DNA from: Bacillus aerolatus
Lineage (GTDB): Bacteria > Bacillota > Bacilli > Bacillales > Domibacillaceae
Length of the DNA stretch: 64,000 nt
Assembly (NCBI RefSeq): GCF_009183655.1
Contig: NZ_WEIO01000001.1
Location: forward strand, 434,001 to 498,000
Direction: 5' to 3'
Position 1 is the stretch's first letter. Every line of letters starts with the position of its first letter. Of the stretch, positions 15,710 through 23,342 are shown one piece after another. The notes below the pieces were generated by a model that did not search any database, was not told the DNA's origin, and saw nothing but the letters and a program-made list of their open reading frames with translations. Made by a program: the position numbers and the translations under genes.

Positions 15710-16603
15710 ATGGATAAATATTTACTGGCAGTTATAATTGGAATTGTTTTCGGCTGCTTATCAAGGTTTGTATTGTTGCGTACCGATTTTCGGCAATATC
15801 CTACATATCCGCAAGGAAGAATTATTCACCTTTCATTTGGATTTATAGCAGCTTTTATTGGAGCGGTAGCTATTCCTGCGGTTCTGAAATCTGATTGGAC
15901 TGCAGTTACATTTCTTGGACTTGCTGCTACACAATTTCGCGAAGTTCGGAAAATGGAAAGGGACACACTTGAAAAAATTGACGAGCAAGAATTGGTCAAG
16001 CGTGGATCCCCATTTATTGAAGGGATGGCTCAAGCATTTGAAAGCCGGAATTATCTGGTAATGTTTACCGCCCTCGTTACTACGCTTTTCTCCGTCTTCA
16101 CCCCTTGGCTGGGGATACTAGGCGGGGGAGTCATGCTTGTAATTGTTAAATTCAAGAGGTCAGGAAAATTGTTAGCAGACGTTGCTGATATTACGGAAGG
16201 TGAAATCCGGTTTGAAGGACCGAACCTTTATATAGGTGATATTCATATTAAAAACGTCGGATTAGAGGATAGCCGAAAGGTAATTAAGGAAAGAGCAGCG
16301 GGAGCGATCATCAATCCTAAAAATGAAAATAGTATTGTTACTTTATCCTATCTTGGGCAGCGTCAGGCAATGTTACATCATGTAGCCAATGTACTTGGTG
16401 CCTACATTGATTCCGGGGAGCCTGACTTTATTCCACTCTCCAAACGTGATATGGAAGATGGCAGAATAGGTTTATTTTTAATGCCCCAGGAAAAAGATTT
16501 TAATCAAATAAAAAAGGTTTTAGAAAATGTACCGATTCTTGATAGTGCTATTCGTTTACCGAGCGAAGCAGATAAAGGCAAACGAAAAAATCCGCAAAAA
16601 TAG
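15710..16603 (+). CDS. YIEGIA-family membrane protein
   Basis: Membrane protein of 297 aa. The family signature appears here as PFIEGMAQAFESRNYL (about 101-116). Helices lie at about 3-23, 40-60, 65-80 and 118-150. A C-terminal cytoplasmic part has a small-molecule or nucleotide-binding look but no recognised motif. NCBI-style naming pairs this family with a small capping-complex subunit, and that partner follows 18 nt downstream. The function is unknown; members are restricted to sporeformers. This copy sits between direct repeats, suggesting insertion as a cassette. Confidence 0.75.
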   Translation: MDKYLLAVIIGIVFGCLSRFVLLRTDFRQYPTYPQGRIIHLSFGFIAAFIGAVAIPAVLKSDWTAVTFLGLAATQFREVRKMERDTLEKIDEQELVKRGSPFIEGMAQAFESRNYLVMFTALVTTLFSVFTPWLGILGGGVMLVIVKFKRSGKLLADVADITEGEIRFEGPNLYIGDIHIKNVGLEDSRKVIKERAAGAIINPKNENSIVTLSYLGQRQAMLHHVANVLGAYIDSGEPDFIPLSKRDMEDGRIGLFLMPQEKDFNQIKKVLENVPILDSAIRLPSEADKGKRKNPQK

Positions 16604-16621
16604 TTCAAGGAGGCGGGAAAA

Positions 16622-16810
16622 ATGGCTGAAAAGCAAACTTCAATTGTTGCCATTGTTACTACTAAACAGGAAAACATAAAAGGCGGCGCACCCACTTTTA
16701 CTGTGGAAAATAAAGAGACACTACAAAAAACCAGCACGAGTATTGCAAAGATACTGGGTGCCACGGCTCATGAAATAAACCCGGACACAATCATTATCGT
16801 CAGACGTTAG
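16622..16810 (+). CDS. Small capping-complex-type subunit for YIEGIA
   Basis: A 62-aa soluble protein, MAEKQTSIVAIVTTKQ onward, ending DTIIIVRR. It has alternating beta and helix segments and a very good AAGGAGGCGGG ribosome site. It starts 18 nt after the YIEGIA stop, so the two are almost certainly co-translated partners. The name is recalled from annotation of homologous pairs; the biochemical role is not known. Confidence 0.65.
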   Translation: MAEKQTSIVAIVTTKQENIKGGAPTFTVENKETLQKTSTSIAKILGATAHEINPDTIIIVRR

Positions 16811-16817
16811 CAGTAAA

Positions 16818-16950
16818 GAAAATTTGTGGAGATTTGTAAAAGTGACGAATTAAACGTTAAGCGATCATCGAATGTTTTTTGAAAGCTTCTTCTTTTCACA
16901 TTATTTGAAAAGAAGAAGCTTTTTTTGATTCAACTATACGAAGATGAAAA
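16818..16950 (+). repeat. Direct repeat, copy 2, with orphan gene tail
   Basis: Matches 15420-15553. It still encodes ENLWRFVKVTN and a stop, the end of a lost copy of the 74-aa gene, followed by the same terminator hairpin. It serves as terminator for the YIEGIA pair. Confidence 0.85.
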
Positions 16951-17116
16951 CAAGTTAAACACGGCAGGTGAGCATGAAGCAATGTCCCTTAACGAACATA
17001 TTTGCATATTCTTTACATATTAATATTTGATTTTGGTGTCCTTTTCACCGTTTTTTTCTTATTTAAGTAGTAGAGGGAGGATTAGTCTCTCAATGGAAAA
17101 GAAAGGATGGATGTAA

Positions 17117-17344
17117 GTGACAACTGAAACAGCCACGGATTATATCAAAGAAGTCCATGCTTTTTATGACTGGCTCGAACTAAATGAGTTGCCTCAGTCA
17201 GCTGTTCTGTTATGGCATGCGTTAATGCATCTTAACGACTGGCGGATCTTAGGTGATTGGGCCAAGGCGGGCATTCAATCTATTCGTGACTTGGTTGAAC
17301 ATGAGAAAAAACGGATGGATCAGCCGTCTGCCCGCTCTCATTAG
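17117..17344 (+). pseudogene. Shrunken DnaD/phage-replication-like gene
   Basis: A 75-aa frame (GTG start). Its first half, YIKEVHAFYDWLELN then LPQSAVLLWHALMHLN, is the usual start of DnaD-domain phage replication proteins. Its second half, ILGDWAKAGIQSIRDL then EHEKKR, resembles their C-terminal DnaB_2 region. About 150-200 residues between them are missing, and the joint is in frame. It may be a deletion remnant or a real mini-protein. The family call is inference from motif resemblance. Confidence 0.5.
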
Positions 17345-17405
17345 TATTTGTTAAAGAACATTCAAGGTTTTCAAATATGAAAAGGCGATGGGAGGCACAA
17401 ACTTT

Positions 17406-17582
17406 ATGAGTGAAAATAAAGTGTTTCATCATATGAAAATGTATTACCGGGCAACCGGCCGGGTGATGCAGGGACCAATATTTATCAGGGAAGTGGCCAT
17501 GAGATTTTCAAAAGACGAAGTAGTTGAGGGAATTTTACTTTTTAATGAGTATTTGGATGAACAGCGAAAAGGCGTGAGCTGA
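17406..17582 (+). CDS. Unrecognised 58-aa protein
   Basis: The start at ATG 17406 uses GGAGG 10 nt upstream; an ATG at 17388 has no site. The protein is MSENKVFHHMKMYYRATG onward, with a helical C-terminus VVEGILLFNEYLDEQRK. No known domain was recognised. It follows the DnaD-like remnant by about 60 nt, so a phage-derived origin is possible. Confidence 0.5.
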   Translation: MSENKVFHHMKMYYRATGRVMQGPIFIREVAMRFSKDEVVEGILLFNEYLDEQRKGVS

Positions 17583-17882
17583 TGAAGACCCACACTAGAG
17601 CGGAAATAAATAATAAGCAGTTAAAAGGCTTTGAAAATAGAATTTAGCACCATCTAATTACTAAAAAGGCCTCTGTAAAAATTAATCAGCAACGGCAAAA
17701 AGCCAGGCATCAGCCCAGCTGGTCAAGGTTCGTTTCGTTGATGTGTAGAGGTGGATGCAGGGCGCTTACGAAATGCTGATGGATAGCCATTACACCATAA
17801 AGAAACTAAAGCAGGCATTCGTTATGGCAATCTAAAGCTAATCTTAAGTAGATGTATAAAATCAATTGTTAAAAAAATCATT
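17583..17882. other. Gap without a convincing gene
   Basis: Only short frames occur: a 21-codon one overlapping the previous stop (ATG 17582) and a 26-codon one near 17755. Neither has a recognisable family. This could be decayed phage sequence. Confidence 0.3.
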
Positions 17883-17905
17883 AAAAAAACGCCATTATTG
17901 GCGTT
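17883..17905 (-). terminator. Terminator of the 50-aa minus-strand gene
   Basis: On the minus strand AACGCCA, a 4-nt loop and TGGCGTT are followed by seven T, 5 nt after the stop of the gene at 17910-18062. Confidence 0.88.
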
Positions 17906-17909
17906 AAGG

Positions 17910-18062
17910 TTATTTGATGTTACTTCCCTGGTCATTTTCATTAATTATATTCTTTACATCCTGTACCATTTCATCAAAAGTTTGATTAACCTTATTCATG
18001 ATTGCATCTTGAGGAGTATCGTTGTTTTGAAAGTTGATACTCTCGTTATTGTCTTTTTTCAC
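17910..18062 (-). CDS. Unrecognised 50-aa protein
   Basis: The GTG start at 18062 has a near-perfect GGAGGTGA ribosome site and a strong terminator directly after the stop, so this is very likely a real gene. It reads MKKDNNESINFQNNDTPQDA onward and ends NDQGSNIK. It is hydrophilic, Asn/Asp-rich and probably helical in the middle (FDEMVQDVKNIIN), with no cysteine or signal peptide. Its composition recalls small sporulation or spore-coat peptides, but no family was identified. Confidence 0.65.
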   Translation of the reverse strand: MKKDNNESINFQNNDTPQDAIMNKVNQTFDEMVQDVKNIINENDQGSNIK

Positions 18063-18346
18063 TTTCTTCACCTCCGATAAAGATATGGTGTGTAAAGTAA
18101 AAGGAATTATTCTTTAAATGGTGAACAATAATGGATCATTTAAACTAAAAGCTGAATGATCGTTATGATCTAAAATGATTGGATGTATGTACTTTATTTC
18201 TCAAGAGACAAGTATTGAAAGTCTATGATTTTTTTACCGATATTCCTGCATGATATCCTAAAGGATTGTTATATCGCAGGCTAATTTATTTAACGGTGCA
18301 GGTTGTTGATTTAACAAGTTATAAATTGAATAGTTTAAAGCTAAAG
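18063..18346. other. AT-rich gap, nothing recognised
   Basis: No frame with a ribosome site was found on either strand. The sequence is AT-rich and presumably holds the promoters of the flanking divergent genes. Confidence 0.3.
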
Positions 18347-18377
18347 AGCATTTCTTTGTAATGAAGAATGCTTTTTA
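18347..18377 (+). terminator. Terminator-like hairpin upstream of yoaS copy 1
   Basis: AGCATTTCTT and AAGAATGCT can pair and are followed by TTTTT. A diverged copy stands at 58520-58548 at the same place before the second yoaS, so it is conserved between the paralogous loci. Confidence 0.6.
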
Positions 18378-18440
18378 GCTTTGTCTAAAATTAAAAGGAT
18401 ATTTATATATCGATAATAATATAATAAAAAAAGATAATAA

Positions 18441-18459
18441 TTTATTGTAAAACGATAAA
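18441..18459 (+). promoter_or_regulatory. Putative YozG operator, copy 1
   Basis: TTTATTGTAAAACGATAAA is an imperfect palindrome (TTTATTG / CGATAAA). The same 19 bp with one change lie at 58613-58631 before the second yoaS-yozG pair. It is a candidate site for the HTH protein encoded here. Confidence 0.5.
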
Positions 18460-18505
18460 GTATGTGTTAAATTCAAATTGACAATAAATAAATGAGGTGC
18501 TTTTT

Positions 18506-18997
18506 ATGAAACGAGGAACAACGCTCTTTTTAAAAATAGCTGTTATTCTTATGGGAATTCCAGTTCTTGCTTTGTGTCTATTTTTGTTGCCTCAGATAGC
18601 GAATGAAGCAAATGAAGCAGCAAAAAGAGGCGCAGATGTGGCTTTTGTGGTGTACGGCATTTTAATGGTTATGTATGTATCGGCGATACCGTTTTACATC
18701 GCTTTGTATCAAGCCTTTAAACTTTTAAGCTATATTGACAAGAACAAAGCTTTCTCGAAATTATCTGTAAGAGCTCTAAAGAATATAAGAAACTGTGCCA
18801 TCATAATCAGTGGCTTGTATGCGGTAGCCCTACCATTCGTTTTTATCATGGCGCAGGTAGATGACGCACCGGGTCTCGCATTAGTCGGAATGGTCCCTAT
18901 CTTTGCTTCAATGGTAATTGCAGTATTTTCTGCTGTTCTTCAAAGGCTTTTAAAAGAAGCCATCGATATAAAATCCGAAAATGAATTTGTCGTTTGA
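18506..18997 (+). CDS. yoaS: DUF2975 membrane protein, YoaS-like (copy 1)
   Basis: Membrane protein of 163 aa with four helices (about 8-28, 45-68, 90-110, 125-145 in this numbering) and the conserved LYQAFKLLSYIDKNKAFSKL between helices 2 and 3. The start is ATG 18506 with GAGGTG 6 nt upstream. Its stop overlaps the ribosome site of the HTH gene, as in the B. subtilis yoaS-yozG pair. It probably senses or anchors the partner regulator (inference). It is closely similar to the protein at 58678-59154. Confidence 0.8.
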   Translation: MKRGTTLFLKIAVILMGIPVLALCLFLLPQIANEANEAAKRGADVAFVVYGILMVMYVSAIPFYIALYQAFKLLSYIDKNKAFSKLSVRALKNIRNCAIIISGLYAVALPFVFIMAQVDDAPGLALVGMVPIFASMVIAVFSAVLQRLLKEAIDIKSENEFVV

Positions 18998-19007
18998 GGT
19001 GAATAAC

Positions 19008-19229
19008 ATGGCGATTATAATCAATATTGATGTGATGTTGGCTAAAAGGAAAATGAGTGTAACGGAACTTTCAGAGAGGGTTGGAATAACGATGGCTAAT
19101 CTTTCTATATTGAAAAATGGAAAGGCAAAGGCGATTCGTTTATCAACTTTAGAAGCGATTTGTAAGGCTTTAGAATGTCAGCCTGGAGATATTTTAGAAT
19201 ACAAAAGCAACGAAGACAATCAAGGATAA
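19008..19229 (+). CDS. yozG: YozG-like XRE-family HTH regulator (copy 1)
   Basis: A 73-aa Cro/C1-type DNA-binding protein. It has the typical MAIIINIDVMLAKRKMS start and the HTH in LSERVGITMANLSILKNGKA, with IRLSTLEAICKALECQPGDI after it. The start is ATG 19008 with GAGGTG upstream overlapping the yoaS stop. It is almost identical to the protein at 59165-59386. It probably autoregulates through the palindrome at 18441. A terminator follows at 19347. Confidence 0.85.
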   Translation: MAIIINIDVMLAKRKMSVTELSERVGITMANLSILKNGKAKAIRLSTLEAICKALECQPGDILEYKSNEDNQG

Positions 19230-19346
19230 TAAGACACTTTTTTATAGGTATTTAGATAGTAGGAGTTGTTCTGCTATTTAATAAAAGGCTCAATAAATCA
19301 GGTTTGATATTAAATCTTGCACCATTCGTGTTCATAATACCGTTAA

Positions 19347-19379
19347 AATAGCAACTGAATAATTCAGTTGCTATTTTTT
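19347..19379 (+). terminator. Terminator of yoaS-yozG copy 1
   Basis: AGCAACTGAA and TTCAGTTGCT pair with a short loop, followed by six T. Confidence 0.9.
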
Positions 19380-19936
19380 ATGTTAATTTAATGGCGAAAT
19401 ATGTGTTAAAGACAATGTGAAATAGTTTGTGAATTGATATTTTCTTCCCATCAACCGAACCCGTTACGATTTGTGCTCTGTTTTTTTACTATGTAATAAC
19501 TTTATTATTCGCAAACAGGAGCCGCTGGTTGATCATACGAAAGGGATGAATGTTTCGTCAACACAAAAAAAGTACCGGCCCCGCCTTCGCCGAATACCAT
19601 GATAGCCACGCGTGCTACCCCGCCTGATTTTTAGTATAAAGATAAAATATTAATTCCATGCAATGTTTATTTAAAGAAGTGTAAAAATTGGAAAGTATGT
19701 GAAGCGGTTGCCTTACAAATTAAACAAAAAAGATGCCTTCCTTAAACATTAAGAGGGGGAAATAAAAAGTTTATTTCTTTTATTAAGGAACGTTAACAGT
19801 TCATTTAAAGTTAAGTAATATCGAATGAATCGACAAGCTTTTCAGAATGGCTTGTTTATAATGGCTTTAGCTTTGAAGGAAGGAGTTGAAAATCTTTATA
19901 ATTAAGTACTTTAAAAAATGATTAGGAGGAAGAGAA
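19380..19936. other. Gap with a GC-rich fragment of unknown origin
   Basis: Most of this is AT-rich and featureless. Between about 19505 and 19630 the GC content rises, and a minus-strand frame reads GGVARVAIMVFGEGGAG before stopping at a TAA near 19510. It looks like the end of a decayed gene, but the family was not recognised. Confidence 0.3.
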
Positions 19937-20170
19937 ATGGTATTTAAACAGATTTGGAAAATATTAGTTCTCGTTTTTGCCTTGATGCTTGTTACGGCCT
20001 GCAGCAATGATCAAGATATGAATCCTCAAGAAGCACCTGCAAATAGTGATATAAATACGGAGGAACCTTCTAGTGGGGAGATAAATACAGAAGAGCCTTC
20101 AAGTGGTGATACGGATATGGAAGAACCTTCTAGTGGAGATATGAATACAGAAGAGCCTGCTGAGAAGTAA
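19937..20170 (+). CDS. Small repeat-containing lipoprotein
   Basis: A 77-aa exported lipoprotein with a strong AGGAGGAAG ribosome site. The signal peptide ends in the lipobox LVTAC (Cys22). The mature part is almost entirely a tandem 10-residue repeat, EEPSSGD/EINT-like, four copies, strongly acidic. It would be a short disordered, negatively charged tether at the outer face of the membrane. The function is unknown. A fifth repeat unit lies out of frame past the stop. A bidirectional terminator follows at 20282. Confidence 0.75.
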   Translation: MVFKQIWKILVLVFALMLVTACSNDQDMNPQEAPANSDINTEEPSSGEINTEEPSSGDTDMEEPSSGDMNTEEPAEK

Positions 20171-20195
20171 TACAGAATGGCCTTCAAATGGTGAC
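20048..20195 (+). repeat. 30-bp tandem repeat in the lipoprotein gene
   Basis: Units begin near 20048, 20078, 20108 and 20138. A further degenerate unit (from about 20169) is 5 nt early, so it is out of frame and follows the stop codon. Confidence 0.8.
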
Positions 20196-20281
20196 AGAGG
20201 AGCCGGCTGACAAATAATTTTTGAGATGATCATTTATTAACATTTAGTATAGCAAAGGATTGTATCACTTCTTGTTAACAA

Positions 20282-20322
20282 AACCTTTTCTTGCAGTGAT
20301 ATTATCACTGCAAGAAAAGGTT
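20282..20322. terminator. Long palindromic bidirectional terminator
   Basis: A perfect stem of about 20 bp (AACCTTTTCTTGCAGTGAT and complement) has almost no loop and is followed by T residues. Confidence 0.85.
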
Positions 20323-20417
20323 TTAAAAAATATGATTAATCGACATGTCAGGAAACGATTTTTGGCACCCTTACAACGGCTCGAATCTTTGATGCACGAA
20401 CATTTGTGAGGAGGACG

Positions 20418-20513
20418 ATGATGGAAAATTTACTTTATCTTGGTACATATCTCTCGGGTGCTCTTGTTGTTGCGTATTTGATTGCAATCACTTTTGATCT
20501 GTTTTTTAAATAA
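20418..20513 (+). CDS. 31-aa membrane peptide
   Basis: A GAGGAGG ribosome site lies 4 nt before ATGATG. The peptide MMENLLYLGTYLSGALVV onward is a single hydrophobic helix with a short charged end (FDLFFK). It could be a small membrane regulator, a toxin-like peptide, or a chance frame. No antisense RNA was recognised. Confidence 0.45.
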   Translation: MMENLLYLGTYLSGALVVAYLIAITFDLFFK

Positions 20514-20617
20514 AGTACAAGAAGCAAAGGAATCCCTGCTTTTGTTGCTAGTTGGGTTGTATCAGTAAACGGAGGGGGAATCACTGTCTTGAAAATGTTA
20601 AAGTATGTATATTAAAA

Positions 20618-20670
20618 AATCCCTCTAATGTCCCGTCTTATAAAAGGTGGGGCAGCAGAGGGATTTTCAG
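20618..20670 (+). terminator. Terminator-like hairpin
   Basis: AAATCCCTCT and AGAGGGATTT pair across about 32 nt that also contain inner pairing, followed by TT. It probably ends the transcript of the 31-aa peptide. Confidence 0.6.
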
Positions 20671-20900
20671 ATATTGATCTTTTTAGAAAAAAACATAAAT
20701 TCTTTTCCTTTGTTTGGCACAGCAATGTTCATAATTATTCATTGTTATCTGCTGCTTGCTTAGAAATGCCGCATAATTCAAATCACGTTTAAGCCATGCA
20801 TAAAACAGAGTAAGACCCATTATATATACACTATTACGGGAGGAATACGATCAAGTTCGGAAAACACCGTTTTAGTCAATTTATATAATGGGGTGATAGA

Positions 20901-21035
20901 GTGGAAAAGAAATGGTTATTCCTATCCAAAAACAACGAGGAATCTTCTGATCGAAACGATACTGTAGATCTGGATGAGTGGGAAAACGAGGGTGGCAGAA
21001 TCGCAAGGCTTATAAAACAAAATACGACTAGATAA
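20901..21035 (+). CDS. Unrecognised 44-aa charged protein
   Basis: GTG start with GGGGTGA 4 nt upstream. The protein MEKKWLFLSKNNEESSDRND onward is hydrophilic, contains DLDEWENEGGRIARLIKQ and ends NTTR. No family was recognised. It converges with, and overlaps by 8 nt, the minus-strand gene at 21028-21201. Confidence 0.5.
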   Translation: MEKKWLFLSKNNEESSDRNDTVDLDEWENEGGRIARLIKQNTTR

Positions 21036-21201
21036 CAGGATAGTACTGCTCATATCGTGGATTACAATAATATGGCGGTCTAGGTCCTATTTTGGGCATT
21101 TGTCGAGTATAAGGGTTTGAATCATATAAAACCTTTTCTTTTTCATCTGAATGATCTACTAACAATAACTTTACTTCAGGGCTGAATGTATAGCGTTGCA
21201 A
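21028..21201 (-). CDS. Unrecognised 57-aa Tyr/Pro-rich protein
   Basis: TTG start (21201) with a near-consensus AAGGAGGAT ribosome site. It reads (M)QRYTFSPEVKLLLVDHSDE onward and ends PRPPYYCNPRYEQYYPVI. The Tyr/Pro-rich tail resembles spore-coat or crust peptides, though this is only a composition argument. It overlaps the converging gene end at 21028-21035. Confidence 0.5.
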   Translation of the reverse strand: MQRYTFSPEVKLLLVDHSDEKEKVLYDSNPYTRQMPKIGPRPPYYCNPRYEQYYPVI

Positions 21202-21459
21202 AGCGTATCCTCCTTAGAGCGTTTCTTTGTACCCTTCACCTTATTCAACCTTCTATAGTAATGAGCCCGTACCGACTATGTTTTTTCATTTGAAAATCAT
21301 CATAACTATGAGGGTACGATTCCAGTACAAGGAATTGTGTCTTTTTTAGCTGTCATCGTGAAGTTAATAAAAATCGGTTTGTTTCGTATTTGATACAAAC
21401 TGTATAGCAAAAATAAAGATTAAAATATGATTTCCCCAGTAAAGGGTAGCATCAGGATT

Positions 21460-21523
21460 ATGCGGATTGACAACGTTAAGACAGAAAACCTTGTATCAAA
21501 AGCTAATCGTTGTCAATCCGCAT
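21460..21523. repeat. Perfect 16-bp inverted repeat with 32-nt loop
   Basis: ATGCGGATTGACAACG (21460-21475) is perfectly complementary to 21508-21523 and is followed by TTTTTC. It could be a terminator or a small palindromic element. No gene directly precedes it. The rest of 21202-21754 holds nothing else recognised. Confidence 0.7.
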
Positions 21524-21754
21524 TTTTCTGGCGCTACTCCTTTAATGAGTACCTTCCAAATCTAATTTGAATTGTTTGTATTTGGGGAAGGCTTTAACAT
21601 TTCTTCAAGTTGAGCAAGTTGAGTTTGAGGAGTAATTTGAGGGAGAAAGCCAAATTCTGTAATTTCATCAATATCTATCATTAATTCTATATTTTTCAAT
21701 CTTTAAAACATTCATTTCCTGTGGTAAAATTCTGAAATAAAGGATGTGAAAGCT

Positions 21755-22384
21755 ATGATAAACGTTATTACTTTCGTGATTATGTCTTTCTTTTTAGTTA
21801 TTCTTCCAGGACCTGACAATGTGATTTTGACAAGAAACACGTTAAAAGAAGGAAGTAAAGGTGGATTACAAACTATATTAGGTATCTGCTTAGCATTACT
21901 GGTTCATACATTTATAGCGGTAGTTGGATTATCTGCCATTATTGCTAGTTCAGCTTATCTGTTTTCAATCTTTAAATTCGTTGGGGCTGCTTACCTCATT
22001 TATTTAGGGATAATGGCTTTCTTATCAGTGAGAAAAGATAAGATAAACATGAATACTCTAAATAAGGATCATAAGGCTACAAACGAAAATCTTTTCCGAC
22101 AAGGCTTTCTAACAGATTTGCTCAATCCTAAAGTTGCTGTTTTTTTTCTAACATTTCTGCCTCAATTTGTGGAACCAAATATAAACAGCTTCTTCCCATT
22201 GCTAATGTTAGGGTTAATCTACGTTGGACTAACCTTCCTTTACTCCTTGTTTTTCATTCTACTCATAGATCAGATAAGTGGATTTATGCAAAAGCATTCT
22301 ACTCAGAAAATAATCCAAGGAGTATCAGGCGCTGTACTTGTGGGTTTCGGTTTAAAACTTGCTTTTGAAAAGAATCCTACCTAA
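21755..22384 (+). CDS. LysE/RhtB-family amino-acid exporter
   Basis: Inner-membrane exporter of 209 aa with about six helices. The family motif GPDNVILTRNTLKEGSKGG lies after helix 1, and LNPKVAVFFLTFLPQF in the middle. Members export lysine, threonine, homoserine or related metabolites. The ATG at 21755 is preferred to an upstream in-frame GTG whose spacing is wrong. It is monocistronic with a terminator directly after the stop. The substrate is unknown. Confidence 0.86.
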   Translation: MINVITFVIMSFFLVILPGPDNVILTRNTLKEGSKGGLQTILGICLALLVHTFIAVVGLSAIIASSAYLFSIFKFVGAAYLIYLGIMAFLSVRKDKINMNTLNKDHKATNENLFRQGFLTDLLNPKVAVFFLTFLPQFVEPNINSFFPLLMLGLIYVGLTFLYSLFFILLIDQISGFMQKHSTQKIIQGVSGAVLVGFGLKLAFEKNPT

Positions 22385-22385
22385 A

Positions 22386-22420
22386 AAGAATTCCTCTCTC
22401 CCTAAGAGGAATTCTTTTTA
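22386..22420 (+). terminator. Terminator of the LysE gene
   Basis: AAGAATTCCTCT pairs with AGAGGAATTCTT (7-nt loop), followed by T residues. Confidence 0.92.
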
Positions 22421-22653
22421 TATACATGATTTGTTTCCCATTTATCGAACGCTCTCTTTCTTTGTGACACAGTTTGTGTCTACTGTTCACCCTTCTTTTT
22501 TGCATAAGAAAGTCTAGTTTGTAAGGGCTGAGTGTATAAAATCCCACTTTTTTATGCAGTCACCAGGCTGATGGGAAGAAAGGACAGCGAAAAATCAGGA
22601 AGAGGGATCTGATACAATGTGGCTAACAAGGTAAACTGGAAGGAGAAGGCAGT

Positions 22654-22809
22654 ATGTCATTTGAGGAAGTAAACTACAATGGAAAACTCTATACGGTAAT
22701 TCATAAATATGATTCAGGGTATTGGGAAATCAGAAGTGTGAAGAACCCCAACCTTATTGAGCTAGTAAAAGAGTCAGAAGTATCCAAAGGGCCGTTACCC
22801 AAAGAGTAA
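22654..22809 (+). CDS. Unrecognised 51-aa protein
   Basis: AAGGAGAAGG precedes ATG 22654. The protein MSFEEVNYNGKLYTVIHKYD onward looks like a small beta-rich fold with WEIRSVKNPNLIELV and a charged tail. No family was recognised. The flanking 22421-22653 and 22810-23135 show no other gene. Confidence 0.5.
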   Translation: MSFEEVNYNGKLYTVIHKYDSGYWEIRSVKNPNLIELVKESEVSKGPLPKE

Positions 22810-23135
22810 GGGCTTTTATTTATTCCATATTTCGAACGCAACATAAAGGACAAAAACTCTTGTAAAACAAACTTATCGATTTTAAAATAAGTTGCGAATC
22901 TAGGGAAGAATTTCTGGGAAGGTAGCTATGATCACTAATACAAAGAAAATCCATATATTAAATTAAGTTGTTTAATCTTCGCCTTTCGAATCATAGGAAC
23001 TACATGAAAAGGCCTTCTGTTGTGGGACCTCTTTTGTAAAGCTTTTTGTATTACATTTGTTTTAATTTAAATAAATTAGGGGATAGTCAGTTTAAAACGC
23101 TATCAAACAGGGAAAGGTAAAAGGCTAATGGTGAA

Positions 23136-23342
23136 ATGGAAAAATACCTAAGGAGAGTCGCTGCTTATTGTCCAGATATTGATAGTATGGTCAATCAAGA
23201 AATTAGCTTTACAGAGATCAATGGCCAAAAAGAATTTTCTGCTACTTGTACAGCGATAAGAGAAAGTTGTCATGATTGTTTTATCGTTAAAATTACTAAC
23301 AATGGGTGTGCTTCCAAGACTGAATTGGCTCAACAAGGGTGA
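23136..23342 (+). CDS. Doubtful 68-aa Cys-containing protein
   Basis: The frame MEKYLRRVAAYCPDID onward has four cysteines (AYC, ATC, SCHDC) that might bind metal. The ribosome site is poor (GGTGA only 2 nt before ATG). No family was recognised. It could be a fragment of a longer gene. Confidence 0.35.
   Translation: MEKYLRRVAAYCPDIDSMVNQEISFTEINGQKEFSATCTAIRESCHDCFIVKITNNGCASKTELAQQG

Noticed and set aside
15710-16810. Anti-phage defence pair
   Set aside because: The small-plus-membrane-protein layout between repeats invites this idea, but the proteins belong to the sporeformer YIEGIA family and its partner, and no effector domain is visible.
17898-18080. Plus-strand 60-aa frame
   Set aside because: No ribosome site and an Ile/Leu-rich product; it is antisense to the better supported 50-aa gene with its own terminator.
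20418-20513. Type I toxin
   Set aside because: The 31-aa hydrophobic peptide fits by size, but no overlapping antisense promoter or RNA was recognised, so it is listed only as a membrane peptide.
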